Positions 17,663-26,192 of a stretch of DNA of 64,000 nucleotides are shown here, piece after piece (the first letter of the stretch is position 1; each line of letters opens with the position of its first letter). Source of the stretch: Nitrospira sp. GTDB lineage: Bacteria; Nitrospirota; Nitrospiria; Nitrospirales; Nitrospiraceae. The notes beneath the pieces were generated by a model, which saw nothing but the letters and a program-made list of their open reading frames with translations, did not search any database and was not told where the DNA came from. The translations under genes and the position numbers were made by a program. The stretch lies in assembly GCA_005239465.1 (NCBI GenBank), contig SPAW01000024.1, positions 83,223 to 147,222 of the forward strand, written 5' to 3'.

Positions 17663-18475
17663 TCAGGCCCCGGAAATGTCTTTCGCTTTCTTCGCGAACC
17701 GTTCTTTCAAACGTTTGCGGGCCTCCTCGGCCTGCTCGAACATCTTGCACTTGTCATAGACGCTGATAAGATTGTAGTACGCCAGCGGCTCATCCGGATT
17801 GTGCTCGACGGCGCTCTCCATGACTGTGATCGCCAGGTCGGTTTTCTTGTGATTGAGGGCGATTTCCATCAGCTTGAAGCTCGACTCCAAATGCTTCGGG
17901 TCCAGTTCCAACGTTCGGAGATAGCACTGAATCCCCATGTCGATCGTGTTGTAGTCGGACACTTGCGGATTATCCAACTCGATATACACCCCGGCCAGGT
18001 TGTACCACGCGATCGGATCATCCGGGGTAATTTCAACGAGGCGCTCGTAGTAGTCCTTCGCGTCCATGTATTTCTTCTTGTCCGCGTAGACCCGGCCCAG
18101 ATTGAACAGCGCCAGCACATCGTGCGGGTAGACCTCCAACGCATGTCGAAACTCGGCCTCGGCCTCATCGGTCATGTTCTTCGTCGCATAGATGGTCCCG
18201 AGGTTTGAGTAATACATGGCCAGCGAGCGATTCATCTCCGCGCGCAAGCCTTCGGCCATCTCAATCGATTTCTTCACTTCCGCAAGGGCATCATCGAGAC
18301 GGCCCTTACTGAAGTAGAGTTCGCCCAAGCGGCAGCGCGCCTGGAAATCGTCCGGCTCGGTCGCGAGCAACTTTTCAATTTCGGCGATTTCTTCGTCCGC
18401 CGACAGGGGCTGATCGCCCGGATCGACCGCAGTGCCTATCTGAGTTGGTTCCGACATCGGTGTTGGTGTGCTCAT
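17663..18475 (-). CDS. TPR-repeat protein
   Basis: 270-residue cytoplasmic protein with tandem tetratricopeptide repeats across most of its length, for example [40 protein letters not shown], and later [18 protein letters not shown]. The first 30 residues are Pro/Thr-rich and probably flexible. TPR proteins mediate protein-protein contacts. It lies 25 bases upstream of tatA and just downstream of a membrane protein gene, so it is likely part of the same operon and may help to gather the export or assembly partners. There is no signal peptide and no enzymatic motif. Confidence 0.88.
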   Translation of the reverse strand: MSTPTPMSEPTQIGTAVDPGDQPLSADEEIAEIEKLLATEPDDFQARCRLGELYFSKGRLDDALAEVKKSIEMAEGLRAEMNRSLAMYYSNLGTIYATKNMTDEAEAEFRHALEVYPHDVLALFNLGRVYADKKKYMDAKDYYERLVEITPDDPIAWYNLAGVYIELDNPQVSDYNTIDMGIQCYLRTLELDPKHLESSFKLMEIALNHKKTDLAITVMESAVEHNPDEPLAYYNLISVYDKCKMFEQAEEARKRLKERFAKKAKDISGA

Positions 18476-18505
18476 ACGATTTTGACCCGTATATACGGTC
18501 CCCTC

Positions 18506-19627
18506 TTAAGCCTGCTCGGTGATGAGTCCTTCAGGTGATCCCATCAATGGACTGCTGGTGGCTGACGCGGGTTCCGCGACGGTCGGTTTGACCCGATCGA
18601 GCGTAAGCAACATCACCCCGAGAATCACCATCAGGGTGAGATTGGAAAACAGCAACGCATACCCGGCAATGAACATGAGGCCGATGCCGTAGCCGGCTAA
18701 CCGCCCCATCGTGAGCAGCTTGATGACGGTGTACGACCAACAGAGCAAGCCCCCCGTGTAAATCGCGAACGGGAGATAGAACGTATAGCCCATGCCAAAC
18801 TGGAAAATCCAACCGATCCCTTGCGAGGCCTGCCGGACTGCCGAGGCCAAGGTCGGATCATACAAGTCCAACAGATAGTCGGTAAAGATCAGCGTCGTGA
18901 AGATTGTGCCCGTGGTCGCCCAAAACCAAATCGCTCGGTGCCGCCGGCGCCGATTCTTCGTCCGCAAGGACAACCCCCGTCCATACGCCACGAATACAAG
19001 AACGCTCGCCAAGACCATCAGCGCCTCGCCGATCCGATGGGATTCGTAGACAAGGGGCGGCGCCGCCAGTGTTCCGGCCAAACTGTAGATCGTCGAGATG
19101 ATCTGATAATACAACCACCCTGAGATCCCAAGATAGTACGTCACCCCGAGAATGCGTTGTGCCCGCTCGTGATGGGTGATCAGATACTCCAGCACGAACA
19201 ACGTGAGCGTGATCAGCGCCAAGCCGTTATAGATGATAGCGCCCAGCATCCCCGGTTGCACGACCAAGAATCCGACGGTCAACAGCAGCAACAGCGATGT
19301 GCCCGCTATCGCAAGTTTGGTCAGCCGGCTGGTCTCATGCCCCACGCCTCGATGAATCATCGTCAGGGTGAGGCCCAAGAACAACAGAATGGCCACAATG
19401 TTGAGCAGCCATGTCCCCACCTCGGTCAAGGCGGTGAACGTGGGCGTAATCCACGGGTGGGCCACAGCCATCTTGCTCAAATGCATCCCGAGGCGGGAGA
19501 CCAGACGATACAGGACTAACTCAAGGAAGGAGGTCAACAGGACGAGTTTGACGGTGTACTCGAAAAGGGGGCCAAAGTCCCCGATCTTTCCCGTTAGTCG
19601 CTCGCCCATCGTCGCTGCCTTGATCAC
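18506..19627 (-). CDS. Polytopic membrane protein of unknown function, 373 aa
   Basis: Integral membrane protein with about nine or ten hydrophobic segments, for example LLNIVAILLFLGLTLTMI, IAGTSLLLLLTVGFLVV, LALITLTLFVLEYLI and IGLMFIAGYALLFSNLTLMV. I do not recognise the family. A few His residues near membrane edges (ITHHERAQR, YESHRIGEA) could bind heme, as in membrane anchor subunits, but this is speculative. The frame opens with GTG at 19627; ATG at 19609 is also possible. It lies upstream of the TPR and tatA genes in the same orientation and starts this operon. Confidence 0.72.
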   Translation of the reverse strand: MIKAATMGERLTGKIGDFGPLFEYTVKLVLLTSFLELVLYRLVSRLGMHLSKMAVAHPWITPTFTALTEVGTWLLNIVAILLFLGLTLTMIHRGVGHETSRLTKLAIAGTSLLLLLTVGFLVVQPGMLGAIIYNGLALITLTLFVLEYLITHHERAQRILGVTYYLGISGWLYYQIISTIYSLAGTLAAPPLVYESHRIGEALMVLASVLVFVAYGRGLSLRTKNRRRRHRAIWFWATTGTIFTTLIFTDYLLDLYDPTLASAVRQASQGIGWIFQFGMGYTFYLPFAIYTGGLLCWSYTVIKLLTMGRLAGYGIGLMFIAGYALLFSNLTLMVILGVMLLTLDRVKPTVAEPASATSSPLMGSPEGLITEQA

Positions 19628-19719
19628 GAACTACCCCTCCGTGCAGCAGGCATTATATCTGTCGGAAAAAAACAGGGTCAATGCTGCCCAGCCGGAGGCG
19701 CCAGGACGGCACGCGCGCC

Positions 19720-19903
19720 AGGAGTCTGTTCGAGTAATCCTTCGTTGCGAGGCAAAGGAGATGCTGGCAGATGCGAGGCCGCAGGCTCGAAAAACCGGAG
19801 GCGTATTCGCTGGAATACGTTGAGAATTTTTTCGGGCCGAGAACGACGCAGATGCCTGCAAATCGTTTGACGCAGTAGAATGGCATTACTCGGACAGACT
19901 CCT
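19720..19903. repeat. Palindromic MITE-like element at the radical SAM gene stop
   Basis: AGGAGTCTGTTCGAGTAATC at 19720-19739 is repeated inverted, with few mismatches, at 19882-19903. Inside are GCGAGGCCGCAGGCTCG-like sequence and a short hairpin (CGTATTCGCTGGAATACG). The right arm covers the TAG of the radical SAM gene (19902-19904). About 184 bp long, it has no credible gene. See the related elements at 3599, 24812 and 28248. Confidence 0.7.
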
Positions 19904-21683
19904 ATGAGCCGATCGGTTGAGGCGCCTGTCGGGCCTCTTCTTTCGCCTTCGCGATGTACAGCAATCCATCAGCCATTGAATAGTTGAAGGGCAGCTCACA
20001 AACCACTTCGCTGACCCGTTCATAGACGTACTGATAGAGTTGTTCGGCCTGGTCCGGCGTCATGCCTTCTTGAACTTCATAGAAGAATCCAAGGCTGAGG
20101 TCCTCTGCCGACGGACGCATAATGCGCCTGATCCCGTACCCGGCCGGATCGCTCATGATCGGGGCTTCCTTCTCGAGGTCGAACAGGCAGGGCTGACAGG
20201 AAAACCCGAATGAATCGTGGAGCTTCTTGCTTTCCACGATAAAGTTCATCGTATCGAGAGCCTCTTCTTCTGTTTCCGTGGGGAATCCCACGATGATGTA
20301 GCAATGCACGGCAATGCCGAGATCGACGCAGTCGTCCGCGATGCGTCGGACCCATTCTTGTTTGATCCCCTTCTTCATGAAATCCATGACGCGCTGGTTG
20401 AAGGATTCCAGTCCGAAGACAATCTTCAAACACCCGGCATCCCGCATCGACGCCAGCAGATCGCGCGTGAGATTCTTCTCAAACCGCATTTCGCACGTCC
20501 ACTTCACATCGAGGCGCTTCTCAATCATCTGCTGGCAGAGCCGTTTCGTCGGCGACAGGGCGAAACATTCGTCGGTAAAAAAGAAATGCTGCGTCCCGTA
20601 GCGCTGCTTGAGCCATGCCAATTCCTCGATCGTTCGTCCCGGTTCCTTCTGCCTGAAGTTCTGGTGATCGAGCGTGAGCGCGCAGAACGCGCAATCTTTG
20701 TAATAGCAGCCGCGCGAGAACTGGACCGGCAGCACCGGCTCTGGTGACAAGTATCGACAAAGCGGGAAGCCATCATAATTCGGCACAGGCAGCTGATTCA
20801 CGTTCTCGGAGTAGAACGGCTGGTTGACCGTGATCTTCCCATTCTGCCGATAGATCAGGTTGGGAACCTTGCTGTAGTCCATCTTGCCGGCCAGCTGATT
20901 GACCAATTCCAGCAGCGCCGTTTCCCCTTCGAACACGACGATATCGTCGGCCAGTTCGAAGAGACTCGGGCAGCGGCGAATGTTATCAACGAGACGCGTA
21001 AAGATGCTCCCGCCGATCGTGACATGCAGATCCGGCGCAGTTTCCTTGATCAATCGACAGAGCGTCAGACCGGGGATGATCTGCGACGTGGCGGTGATCG
21101 ACACCCCGATTAAGTCGGGGCGATCGTTCACGATCGATGGAATGAACTTATCACGGAAGAGACTGATATAGGGATTCTGCGCTTCGTCACGAATGACTTT
21201 CATCAGGTCTTTCGAGGAGTAGATCGAGTAATTGCTGAACTGATTGTCGACGACGGTGAGTCTGGTCGGAAAATAGACCGAAGAGACCAGCTCCAGCCAC
21301 TTGTCGATCATGAACAGGCTGGCACGATACGCATCGAGGTCATAGAAGCCTTCACCTCGCAGTGTCTCCTTGGCGAGTTCGATTCGGTCGATCAGATAGG
21401 CAAACCGATCGAGCGAATCGGTAACCTTCGCATAGTGTTCCCGGCTCATGGCACCCGTCTCCCCTGACTGTGTCCGCTCAAGCTCACGCTGCTTGTCGAT
21501 CAACTGCTGATGAACTTCAGCCCCATAGGATCTCGTGAGCACTCCATCCAACAGCTCGATGCCGAGATCATGTTGCGAGACTTCCGACACGCCTCCCTGA
21601 TGCAGAAATCCCGTCAGGGACGGCAGGCTCAAATAGGGCTGAGAAGGATGCCAGGTCGGAGGGAAAAGCAGCGAGACTTTCAT
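19902..21683 (-). CDS. B12-binding-type radical SAM protein
   Basis: 593-residue protein of the cobalamin-binding-domain radical SAM class. The N-terminal part (MKVSLLFPPTWHPSQPYLSL, then GVSITATSQIIPGLTLCRLI) has the B12-domain fold, although a clear DxHxxG motif is not seen. The radical SAM cluster motif is CYYKDCAFC, with four residues between the first two cysteines, a known variant in this class. A TIM-barrel core (GCLKIVFGLESFNQRVMDFM) follows. The substrate cannot be told from sequence. It has its own promoter at 21744-21773 and sits between the chaperone/gamma genes and the tatA operon. A role in cofactor or protein modification is only a guess. Confidence 0.85.
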   Translation of the reverse strand: MKVSLLFPPTWHPSQPYLSLPSLTGFLHQGGVSEVSQHDLGIELLDGVLTRSYGAEVHQQLIDKQRELERTQSGETGAMSREHYAKVTDSLDRFAYLIDRIELAKETLRGEGFYDLDAYRASLFMIDKWLELVSSVYFPTRLTVVDNQFSNYSIYSSKDLMKVIRDEAQNPYISLFRDKFIPSIVNDRPDLIGVSITATSQIIPGLTLCRLIKETAPDLHVTIGGSIFTRLVDNIRRCPSLFELADDIVVFEGETALLELVNQLAGKMDYSKVPNLIYRQNGKITVNQPFYSENVNQLPVPNYDGFPLCRYLSPEPVLPVQFSRGCYYKDCAFCALTLDHQNFRQKEPGRTIEELAWLKQRYGTQHFFFTDECFALSPTKRLCQQMIEKRLDVKWTCEMRFEKNLTRDLLASMRDAGCLKIVFGLESFNQRVMDFMKKGIKQEWVRRIADDCVDLGIAVHCYIIVGFPTETEEEALDTMNFIVESKKLHDSFGFSCQPCLFDLEKEAPIMSDPAGYGIRRIMRPSAEDLSLGFFYEVQEGMTPDQAEQLYQYVYERVSEVVCELPFNYSMADGLLYIAKAKEEARQAPQPIGS

Positions 21684-21743
21684 GGCAGCTCTAGTTCCAG
21701 TTGCACCGGAAAATCAACAGGTTTTGAGAGAAAATCACTTGGG

Positions 21744-21773
21744 GTTATACTCTCCGCGCTTCTTGAAATGCAA
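21744..21773 (-). promoter_or_regulatory. Promoter of the radical SAM gene
   Basis: On the minus strand TTGCAT (21773-21768) and TATAAC (21749-21744) are spaced by 18 bases, ending 60 bases before the ATG at 21683. The terminator of the preceding gene lies immediately upstream, so this gene begins a new transcription unit. Confidence 0.55.
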
Positions 21774-21823
21774 CTCTGCACCCGCCGTCCATTTCGGCGC
21801 AATTGTCGCTTCACTCTTTCAGT

Positions 21824-21880
21824 AAAAAGAGGAGGCCCCGGACCGTTTCGTCACTTATCGTGACAATGATCCGGGGCCTC
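21824..21880 (-). terminator. Rho-independent terminator after the second NXR-gamma-like gene
   Basis: Reading the minus strand, GAGGCCCCGGA pairs with TCCGGGGCCTC (arms at 21880-21870 and 21842-21832), followed by CTCTTTTT. It is a strong GC-rich hairpin with a T-tract, 70 bases after the gene's stop. The loop contains a second small hairpin, GTCACGATAAGTGAC. Confidence 0.85.
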
Positions 21881-21949
21881 TCTTTGACTTCTACCGACTC
21901 TATGCTCTCCGACGACGGAGATTCACGGTCTTTCCCGAGACCGGCTCAC

Positions 21950-22903
21950 TTACTGAAGCTTTAGCGTGAACCAGGTAGAGAGCGCCTTCATACCGTTACG
22001 CTCGATGTTGGCACCGTCCCACACCGCAAACGCGATGGGCACGGACATCCCCGCCTTGAACTGCGTGTCGTTGGCATCGCTGTTTTCCAGCGTCCGCTTC
22101 ACGACCACGCGCCAAGTCGGGCCTGAATAGGCGCCGCCCTTGACGGACCCGGACGGTTCCCATACACCGTTCCCGATCACATCCTGGTGGGCCTGCGTCG
22201 TGAGAGTGCTGAAGCCGTTCGCATTCAGGTCTTCGACCGAGCTCACACGAAGCGTCGGGTCGGACAAGATGTTCCCGGACCAGATTCCGGGGTTGAAGGG
22301 GCCGAGGCTTCGACCGATCCGATCCGGATAGGTCACGCCGCCGGCCGGCTCTTCAAAGTAGTAGTCCCAGAAAATGCCGGGGTACTGATCGTCCACGTCC
22401 CAGATCCCGGCGCTGTCCTTGCCGAGATCCTTCTGCCATTCCGCGTTCCAGCGCCAGATGTTGGTGGTCCCGCCGGATTGTCCCATACATTGGAACGGCG
22501 GCGCACCGGAGGTGTTCACCGGAAACATCACGGCGACCTGGTCCCGGAAGTCCTGTGGACCGATCGTCGTATCGTTCTTGGTCTGATCGATCCACTCCAA
22601 ACGCAATCCGACGTCCTTGCCATTCGTCATGGCCTTCACGAACACCGACTTCACAGAGATGTTCGGATGCATGGGGGTGGTGATCAACTGGCCGCTCAGC
22701 GGAACTACGACACCCGGAACGCCTTCCCAAATCGGGTTGGCGCCATCCATGGGGATCGAGCCCTTGATCGTCTTGGCCGGAATCGTGACCGGCTGGCTTA
22801 CGGCCAGCGGTACTTGCCCAATCGTCAGCATGACACCGACGGTGAGGGCAGAGAGAAGAATGGCAAACACCAATTTCTTGTTGGTGGTCTGCACTACTCT
22901 CAT
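21950..22903 (-). CDS. nxrC: NXR gamma-subunit-like heme-b protein, copy 2 (NxrC candidate)
   Basis: 317-residue exported protein of the ethylbenzene dehydrogenase gamma / NXR gamma family. ATG at 22903 follows GGAGGG. A Sec signal peptide (LVFAILLSALTVGVMLTIG) ends near AVSQP. The likely heme-b axial ligands are Met in FQCMGQSGG and Lys in NGMKALSTW. Segments shared with copy 1 include VVVPLSGQLITTP and RLEWIDQTKND, and Trp-rich NIWRWNAEWQ follows the Met. In nitrite oxidoreductase this subunit is thought to accept electrons from the NxrB Fe-S chain and pass them to cytochrome c. It is followed by a strong terminator and preceded by the chaperone gene. Confidence 0.82.
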   Translation of the reverse strand: MRVVQTTNKKLVFAILLSALTVGVMLTIGQVPLAVSQPVTIPAKTIKGSIPMDGANPIWEGVPGVVVPLSGQLITTPMHPNISVKSVFVKAMTNGKDVGLRLEWIDQTKNDTTIGPQDFRDQVAVMFPVNTSGAPPFQCMGQSGGTTNIWRWNAEWQKDLGKDSAGIWDVDDQYPGIFWDYYFEEPAGGVTYPDRIGRSLGPFNPGIWSGNILSDPTLRVSSVEDLNANGFSTLTTQAHQDVIGNGVWEPSGSVKGGAYSGPTWRVVVKRTLENSDANDTQFKAGMSVPIAFAVWDGANIERNGMKALSTWFTLKLQ

Positions 22904-22987
22904 ATTACTAATCCCTCCTCTCACTTAAAGATTACTAACATCACCCAAAAGACTGCTTACATGAAACTCAAGCTGAATGCTCGAAAC

Positions 22988-23959
22988 CTAGGCGGTTCCG
23001 ACCGGTCCCCCCTCCTCTTTATCCTTGTCTTTGTCCTTCACATCCATGAATGTCTGCGCCCCCACCTCGTTCAGTAACACGCTCAATTCGTTGCCTTGAT
23101 CCTGCGCGCCACATTCATAGGTTTGACCTTCAGGGGAATTGAAGGTCGCCGGTCGATAATCGGTCTCGGTATAGGGCTGGGGCGTCACGCCCAAGAATGC
23201 CGTTTCAAACTCCATCCAATCGGCCGTCATGTCCGCGACCAATTTGAAGATGCCGGAGTCCGCTTTCTTGGTCAGCATGCGGCAGAAGAGCGGCACCCAA
23301 CGACCGATGTGATTCTTGACAAACTTTTTCTGGGCATCCACAACGATCTGCGTCTTATCAGCGCCGTCATGGCAGCGCGAATAGGATTCTTTGTAGGCGA
23401 GGAAATGCATGAACTCGAACTCAACGCTGAGATGATCGAGCCGTTCATGAATATCCTTGGACAGCTCCACACCGAAGGCTTTGTAGAAACCTGAAATGTC
23501 GCCCATCACGTGCGACTGCGCGAAGACGTGATCGTTTCCGAAGAGCGTTTCGTAGGGTGGACAGTCGAGTGTGATGACGTTGCTGAACACCCGGCGATGC
23601 TCCGACTGCAGATCGCCGAGCTGCCAATTGACACATTCAGAGGCAATCAGCTTCTCAGCCAGATCTAACTGCTTCTTGAGCGAGACGAGCTTCTGCTTCG
23701 CGCGCTCTCCCCCATTGTTGTCCAGCACGGTCTGCAACACATCGAGCGCGGCCCGACCGTCTTCCACAAATTCTCCGCACTGGAGGTAGTCGAGAAATTC
23801 CTCATCTTCCGGATAGAGAAGACTCCATGAAATGAGAAGATAGATTTTGCTGCGATTGAGTGCACGTTCGACTGCGGGGGAATCTGTTATCGCCGGCGGA
23901 GTTGGAATGACGGCGGTCGCAGAGGTGGATACGCTCTGCACCGGCTGTTTACTCGTCAT
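22988..23959 (-). CDS. TorD/NarJ-like molybdoenzyme chaperone
   Basis: 323-residue all-helical cytoplasmic protein of the TorD/DmsD/NarJ type, which binds apo-molybdoenzymes and checks cofactor loading before Tat export. The signature helix with VITLDCPPYETLFG and the following HVMGDISGFYKAFGVEL is well conserved, as is the LDHLSVEFEFMHFLAYKES helix. It is longer than most homologs because of a Thr/Pro-rich N-terminus and an acidic tail (KDKDKDKEEGG). It starts at ATG 23959 with GGAG upstream and lies 85 bases before the gamma-like gene. Its client is presumably an NxrA-type catalytic subunit encoded elsewhere (inference). Confidence 0.85.
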   Translation of the reverse strand: MTSKQPVQSVSTSATAVIPTPPAITDSPAVERALNRSKIYLLISWSLLYPEDEEFLDYLQCGEFVEDGRAALDVLQTVLDNNGGERAKQKLVSLKKQLDLAEKLIASECVNWQLGDLQSEHRRVFSNVITLDCPPYETLFGNDHVFAQSHVMGDISGFYKAFGVELSKDIHERLDHLSVEFEFMHFLAYKESYSRCHDGADKTQIVVDAQKKFVKNHIGRWVPLFCRMLTKKADSGIFKLVADMTADWMEFETAFLGVTPQPYTETDYRPATFNSPEGQTYECGAQDQGNELSVLLNEVGAQTFMDVKDKDKDKEEGGPVGTA

Positions 23960-24185
23960 ACATGGTTCTCCTGGATGTCGCGTTCAACCCAGACCCCACA
24001 ACAACTTGCGCACCCCCCGCGCGCACTTAATTGCTTAGCACGGGCCTGCGTATGTATATGAAAAGGCCCAGGGGATGTCAAGCGCGAACTGGTAGGAGTG
24101 GCTCGATCGTCAACGTGCTGATTTTCAAACCCAAACCTTGTGGATTGGCGCATGTCCACCACGCCACGTTGCCGTGATTGTTCGA

Positions 24186-24785
24186 TCATCGATCGATCCT
24201 CGCGAGTTGTCGAGCCGGCGTGACGCGAATCGCGACGTGATCATTGACGGTTTTGCACACTAACTCACACATTCCACACCCAACACAGGCCTCAGGCACA
24301 ATCATTAATCGCAATGATTCAAAGTCCATCGCGAGCGCATTCGTCGGACATTTCGACACACAGGCATGGCAGCCTTGTCCCGCCGTGCAGAGTCGATGGG
24401 AAATGGCGGCGATCCCCATTCGAACATCGCCGACCCCGTCAACCGGCACCAGCGCCTCCGTCGCGCAGGCCGCGATACAAGGAAAGTCTTCACACAACAG
24501 ACAGGGCGATTGATCGGCGAAAATAACCGGTGTGCCGTCATGCGCATGCGCAACAATCGCGCCGGGAGGACAGGCCTTGATGCAGTCACTGCATTTCGTA
24601 CAGCGCTCCAGAAAGAGCGCGTCATCGACGGCGCCGGGCGGCCGTAGCCAATCAGTGCGGATCGGAGGCGGGGCCTGTGTCGGAGCGGCATCAGTCTGTT
24701 TGGCAAATTCCTGCGCCGTCTTGGAGACAGAGCGAACGGAGTCCTTGAGAAAATCGCGCCGGCCATATGATAGATGAGTAGCCAC
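24186..24785 (-). CDS. Tat-signal 4Fe-4S ferredoxin-type protein (NapF/NapG-like)
   Basis: 199-residue iron-sulfur protein with four cysteine clusters for [4Fe-4S] centres: CTKCSDCIKACPPGA, CLLCEDFPCIAACATEA, CHACVSKCPTNALA (after an earlier C in the same group) and CVGCGMCELVCKTV. The N-terminus carries a twin-arginine-like motif, GRRDFLKD, without a long hydrophobic stretch behind it. The protein may therefore be NapF-like and stay in the cytoplasm, or act during maturation. GTG at 24785 is the start. It lies 226 bases upstream of the TorD-like gene. Electron supply to, or Fe-S assembly of, the nearby molybdoenzyme system is likely but inferred. Confidence 0.82.
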   Translation of the reverse strand: MATHLSYGRRDFLKDSVRSVSKTAQEFAKQTDAAPTQAPPPIRTDWLRPPGAVDDALFLERCTKCSDCIKACPPGAIVAHAHDGTPVIFADQSPCLLCEDFPCIAACATEALVPVDGVGDVRMGIAAISHRLCTAGQGCHACVSKCPTNALAMDFESLRLMIVPEACVGCGMCELVCKTVNDHVAIRVTPARQLARIDR

Positions 24786-24811
24786 GTGTTCTCGTAGATT
24801 TGACTGACTTC

Positions 24812-24984
24812 TTGATGATCAAAATGGCCGTTCAGCGAGGCCGCAGCGAGCTAGAGGGACTGTCGCCCTTCCGACCGGCGACTGTCCCTGTTTAAATGGC
24901 GGGACAGGCACCGGCAATGCGGAGCCAGTCCCCTGAGGTCTCGAGCGATGCGAGAACGAAGCTGGCGGCCATTTTCATCATCCA
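24812..24984. repeat. Palindromic MITE-like element next to the HExxH gene stop
   Basis: TTGATGATCAAAATGGCCG (from 24812) is repeated inverted with few mismatches at 24961-24984. An inner imperfect palindrome is formed by GGGACTGTCGCC and GGCGACTGTCCC, and GAGGCCGCAGCGAG is present as in other elements of this window. The right arm ends six bases from the TAA of the minus-strand gene at 24991. Total about 173 bp, no gene. Confidence 0.68.
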
Positions 24985-24990
24985 GACGCG

Positions 24991-25989
24991 TTACATGACA
25001 CCATCGGCACGGAGCTTGTAGACTTCCACGCAGCGATCGCAGGCCCCGAACTCAATATCCCACCCGGGATGATTCTCACGAATAAAGCCGAGCACGTAGG
25101 GCTCAATCTTATTGCCCATGTCTTCAACCCAAGAATAGGTGGGAAACCTGCAGAGCGGACAGGGAAATCCCGGCATGAGCATGACTTTGTTTTCACTCTC
25201 CGGTACCTCGCCGCCCTCCACATCGACTGCGCGATCCAGCACGCGGAGCGTGTCGGTGGCCATTTCGATCAATTCGGAATGTGTAAAGTACGAGGTCTGC
25301 CAGAGCCCTTCGAACACCGACTTCAATTGAAGCGGTGGAATTTTCCGATACCACGATCGGAATTCCTTGAACCGATCCTCCTTGCTGAGCATCGGCTCTC
25401 TGCCCGTTGCGACCAGCCGGCTGTCCACGCTCAAGCTCCAGAGCACACGGTATCGCTGCAAGATCAGCGTTTCTTCGCCTGGATTTTGTCCCACCTTCGT
25501 ATCCGGATCGTACCCGAACACCGGATCGATCATATCGGAGATATGCATCAGCTCATGGCGGCAGTAGCGCGTGAGCGCCGGGTCGTAAAACCGGCGCGGG
25601 ATCAGCTTGATCCCGACACCCTTCATGCCTTTCTCCTCAAACTCTCTGGCCAATTCTTTTTCCACCGACCCCCACTTGCGCAGGATGTCGACGCCTTCCT
25701 GATCTTCCTTCAGCACGCCTTTGACCAGGACGATCCCTACCTTCTCCTTCAACAGCGGGTACTCATTAAAGGAGTCGCGCACGATGTCCGAGAACCCCCA
25801 CGTGCCGAAGAGGTATTGATAGAGCTTCTTGAACTCCCCTTCCCGGTCTTCGAGAATGAACTTCTCGTAGATCGGGTCGGCATATTCGTGGAACTCCTTA
25901 TAATAGGTGGGGTCCCCTTCCCGTTCCGTCTTTTCGACGAAGGAGTCGATCACTTCCTGAAGCAATGCGGGCTGAAACCTGATTTCCAT
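24991..25989 (-). CDS. Unknown protein with HExxH site and zinc-ribbon end, 332 aa
   Basis: I do not recognise the family. The 332-residue soluble protein has a helical, acidic N-terminal half and a possible zinc-protease site HELMH at residues 145-149 (RYCRHELMHISDMID). A C-terminal pair of CxxC motifs, CPLC at 277-280 and CDRC at 317-320, would bind one zinc. A later Glu (HSELIEMATDTL, near 239) could supply a third ligand, but no standard gluzincin or metzincin signature is clear. There is no signal peptide. ATG at 25989 has GAGGACT upstream. It is encoded directly upstream of the ferredoxin and chaperone genes, which suggests processing or quality control of their client (inference). Confidence 0.7.
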   Translation of the reverse strand: MEIRFQPALLQEVIDSFVEKTEREGDPTYYKEFHEYADPIYEKFILEDREGEFKKLYQYLFGTWGFSDIVRDSFNEYPLLKEKVGIVLVKGVLKEDQEGVDILRKWGSVEKELAREFEEKGMKGVGIKLIPRRFYDPALTRYCRHELMHISDMIDPVFGYDPDTKVGQNPGEETLILQRYRVLWSLSVDSRLVATGREPMLSKEDRFKEFRSWYRKIPPLQLKSVFEGLWQTSYFTHSELIEMATDTLRVLDRAVDVEGGEVPESENKVMLMPGFPCPLCRFPTYSWVEDMGNKIEPYVLGFIRENHPGWDIEFGACDRCVEVYKLRADGVM

Positions 25990-26192
25990 GGAGAGTCCTC
26001 GAACAGTAGATGTTACGACTGGGAGATGGCGGGTCGCGGCGAACCGCCAACCTCATGGGCTCTGGGAGCCGACTTGACTTGGCCGCAGCGCCTCTCTTAC
26101 GATCTCGCAAACACGGTTGAATTATACCGGCCTAGCTGATTTGCAATCAAGGACCTCGGCCAGTAGATCCTCAGGTCAGGAAGAAGGTTGTT

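Noticed and set aside
22187..23077. 296-codon plus-strand frame over the second NXR-gamma-like gene
   Set aside because: It is the shadow of the gamma-like and TorD-like genes; no family resemblance.
25069..26139. 356-codon plus-strand frame opposite the HExxH gene
   Set aside because: The minus-strand gene has a ribosome site, zinc motifs and normal composition; the antisense frame shows none.
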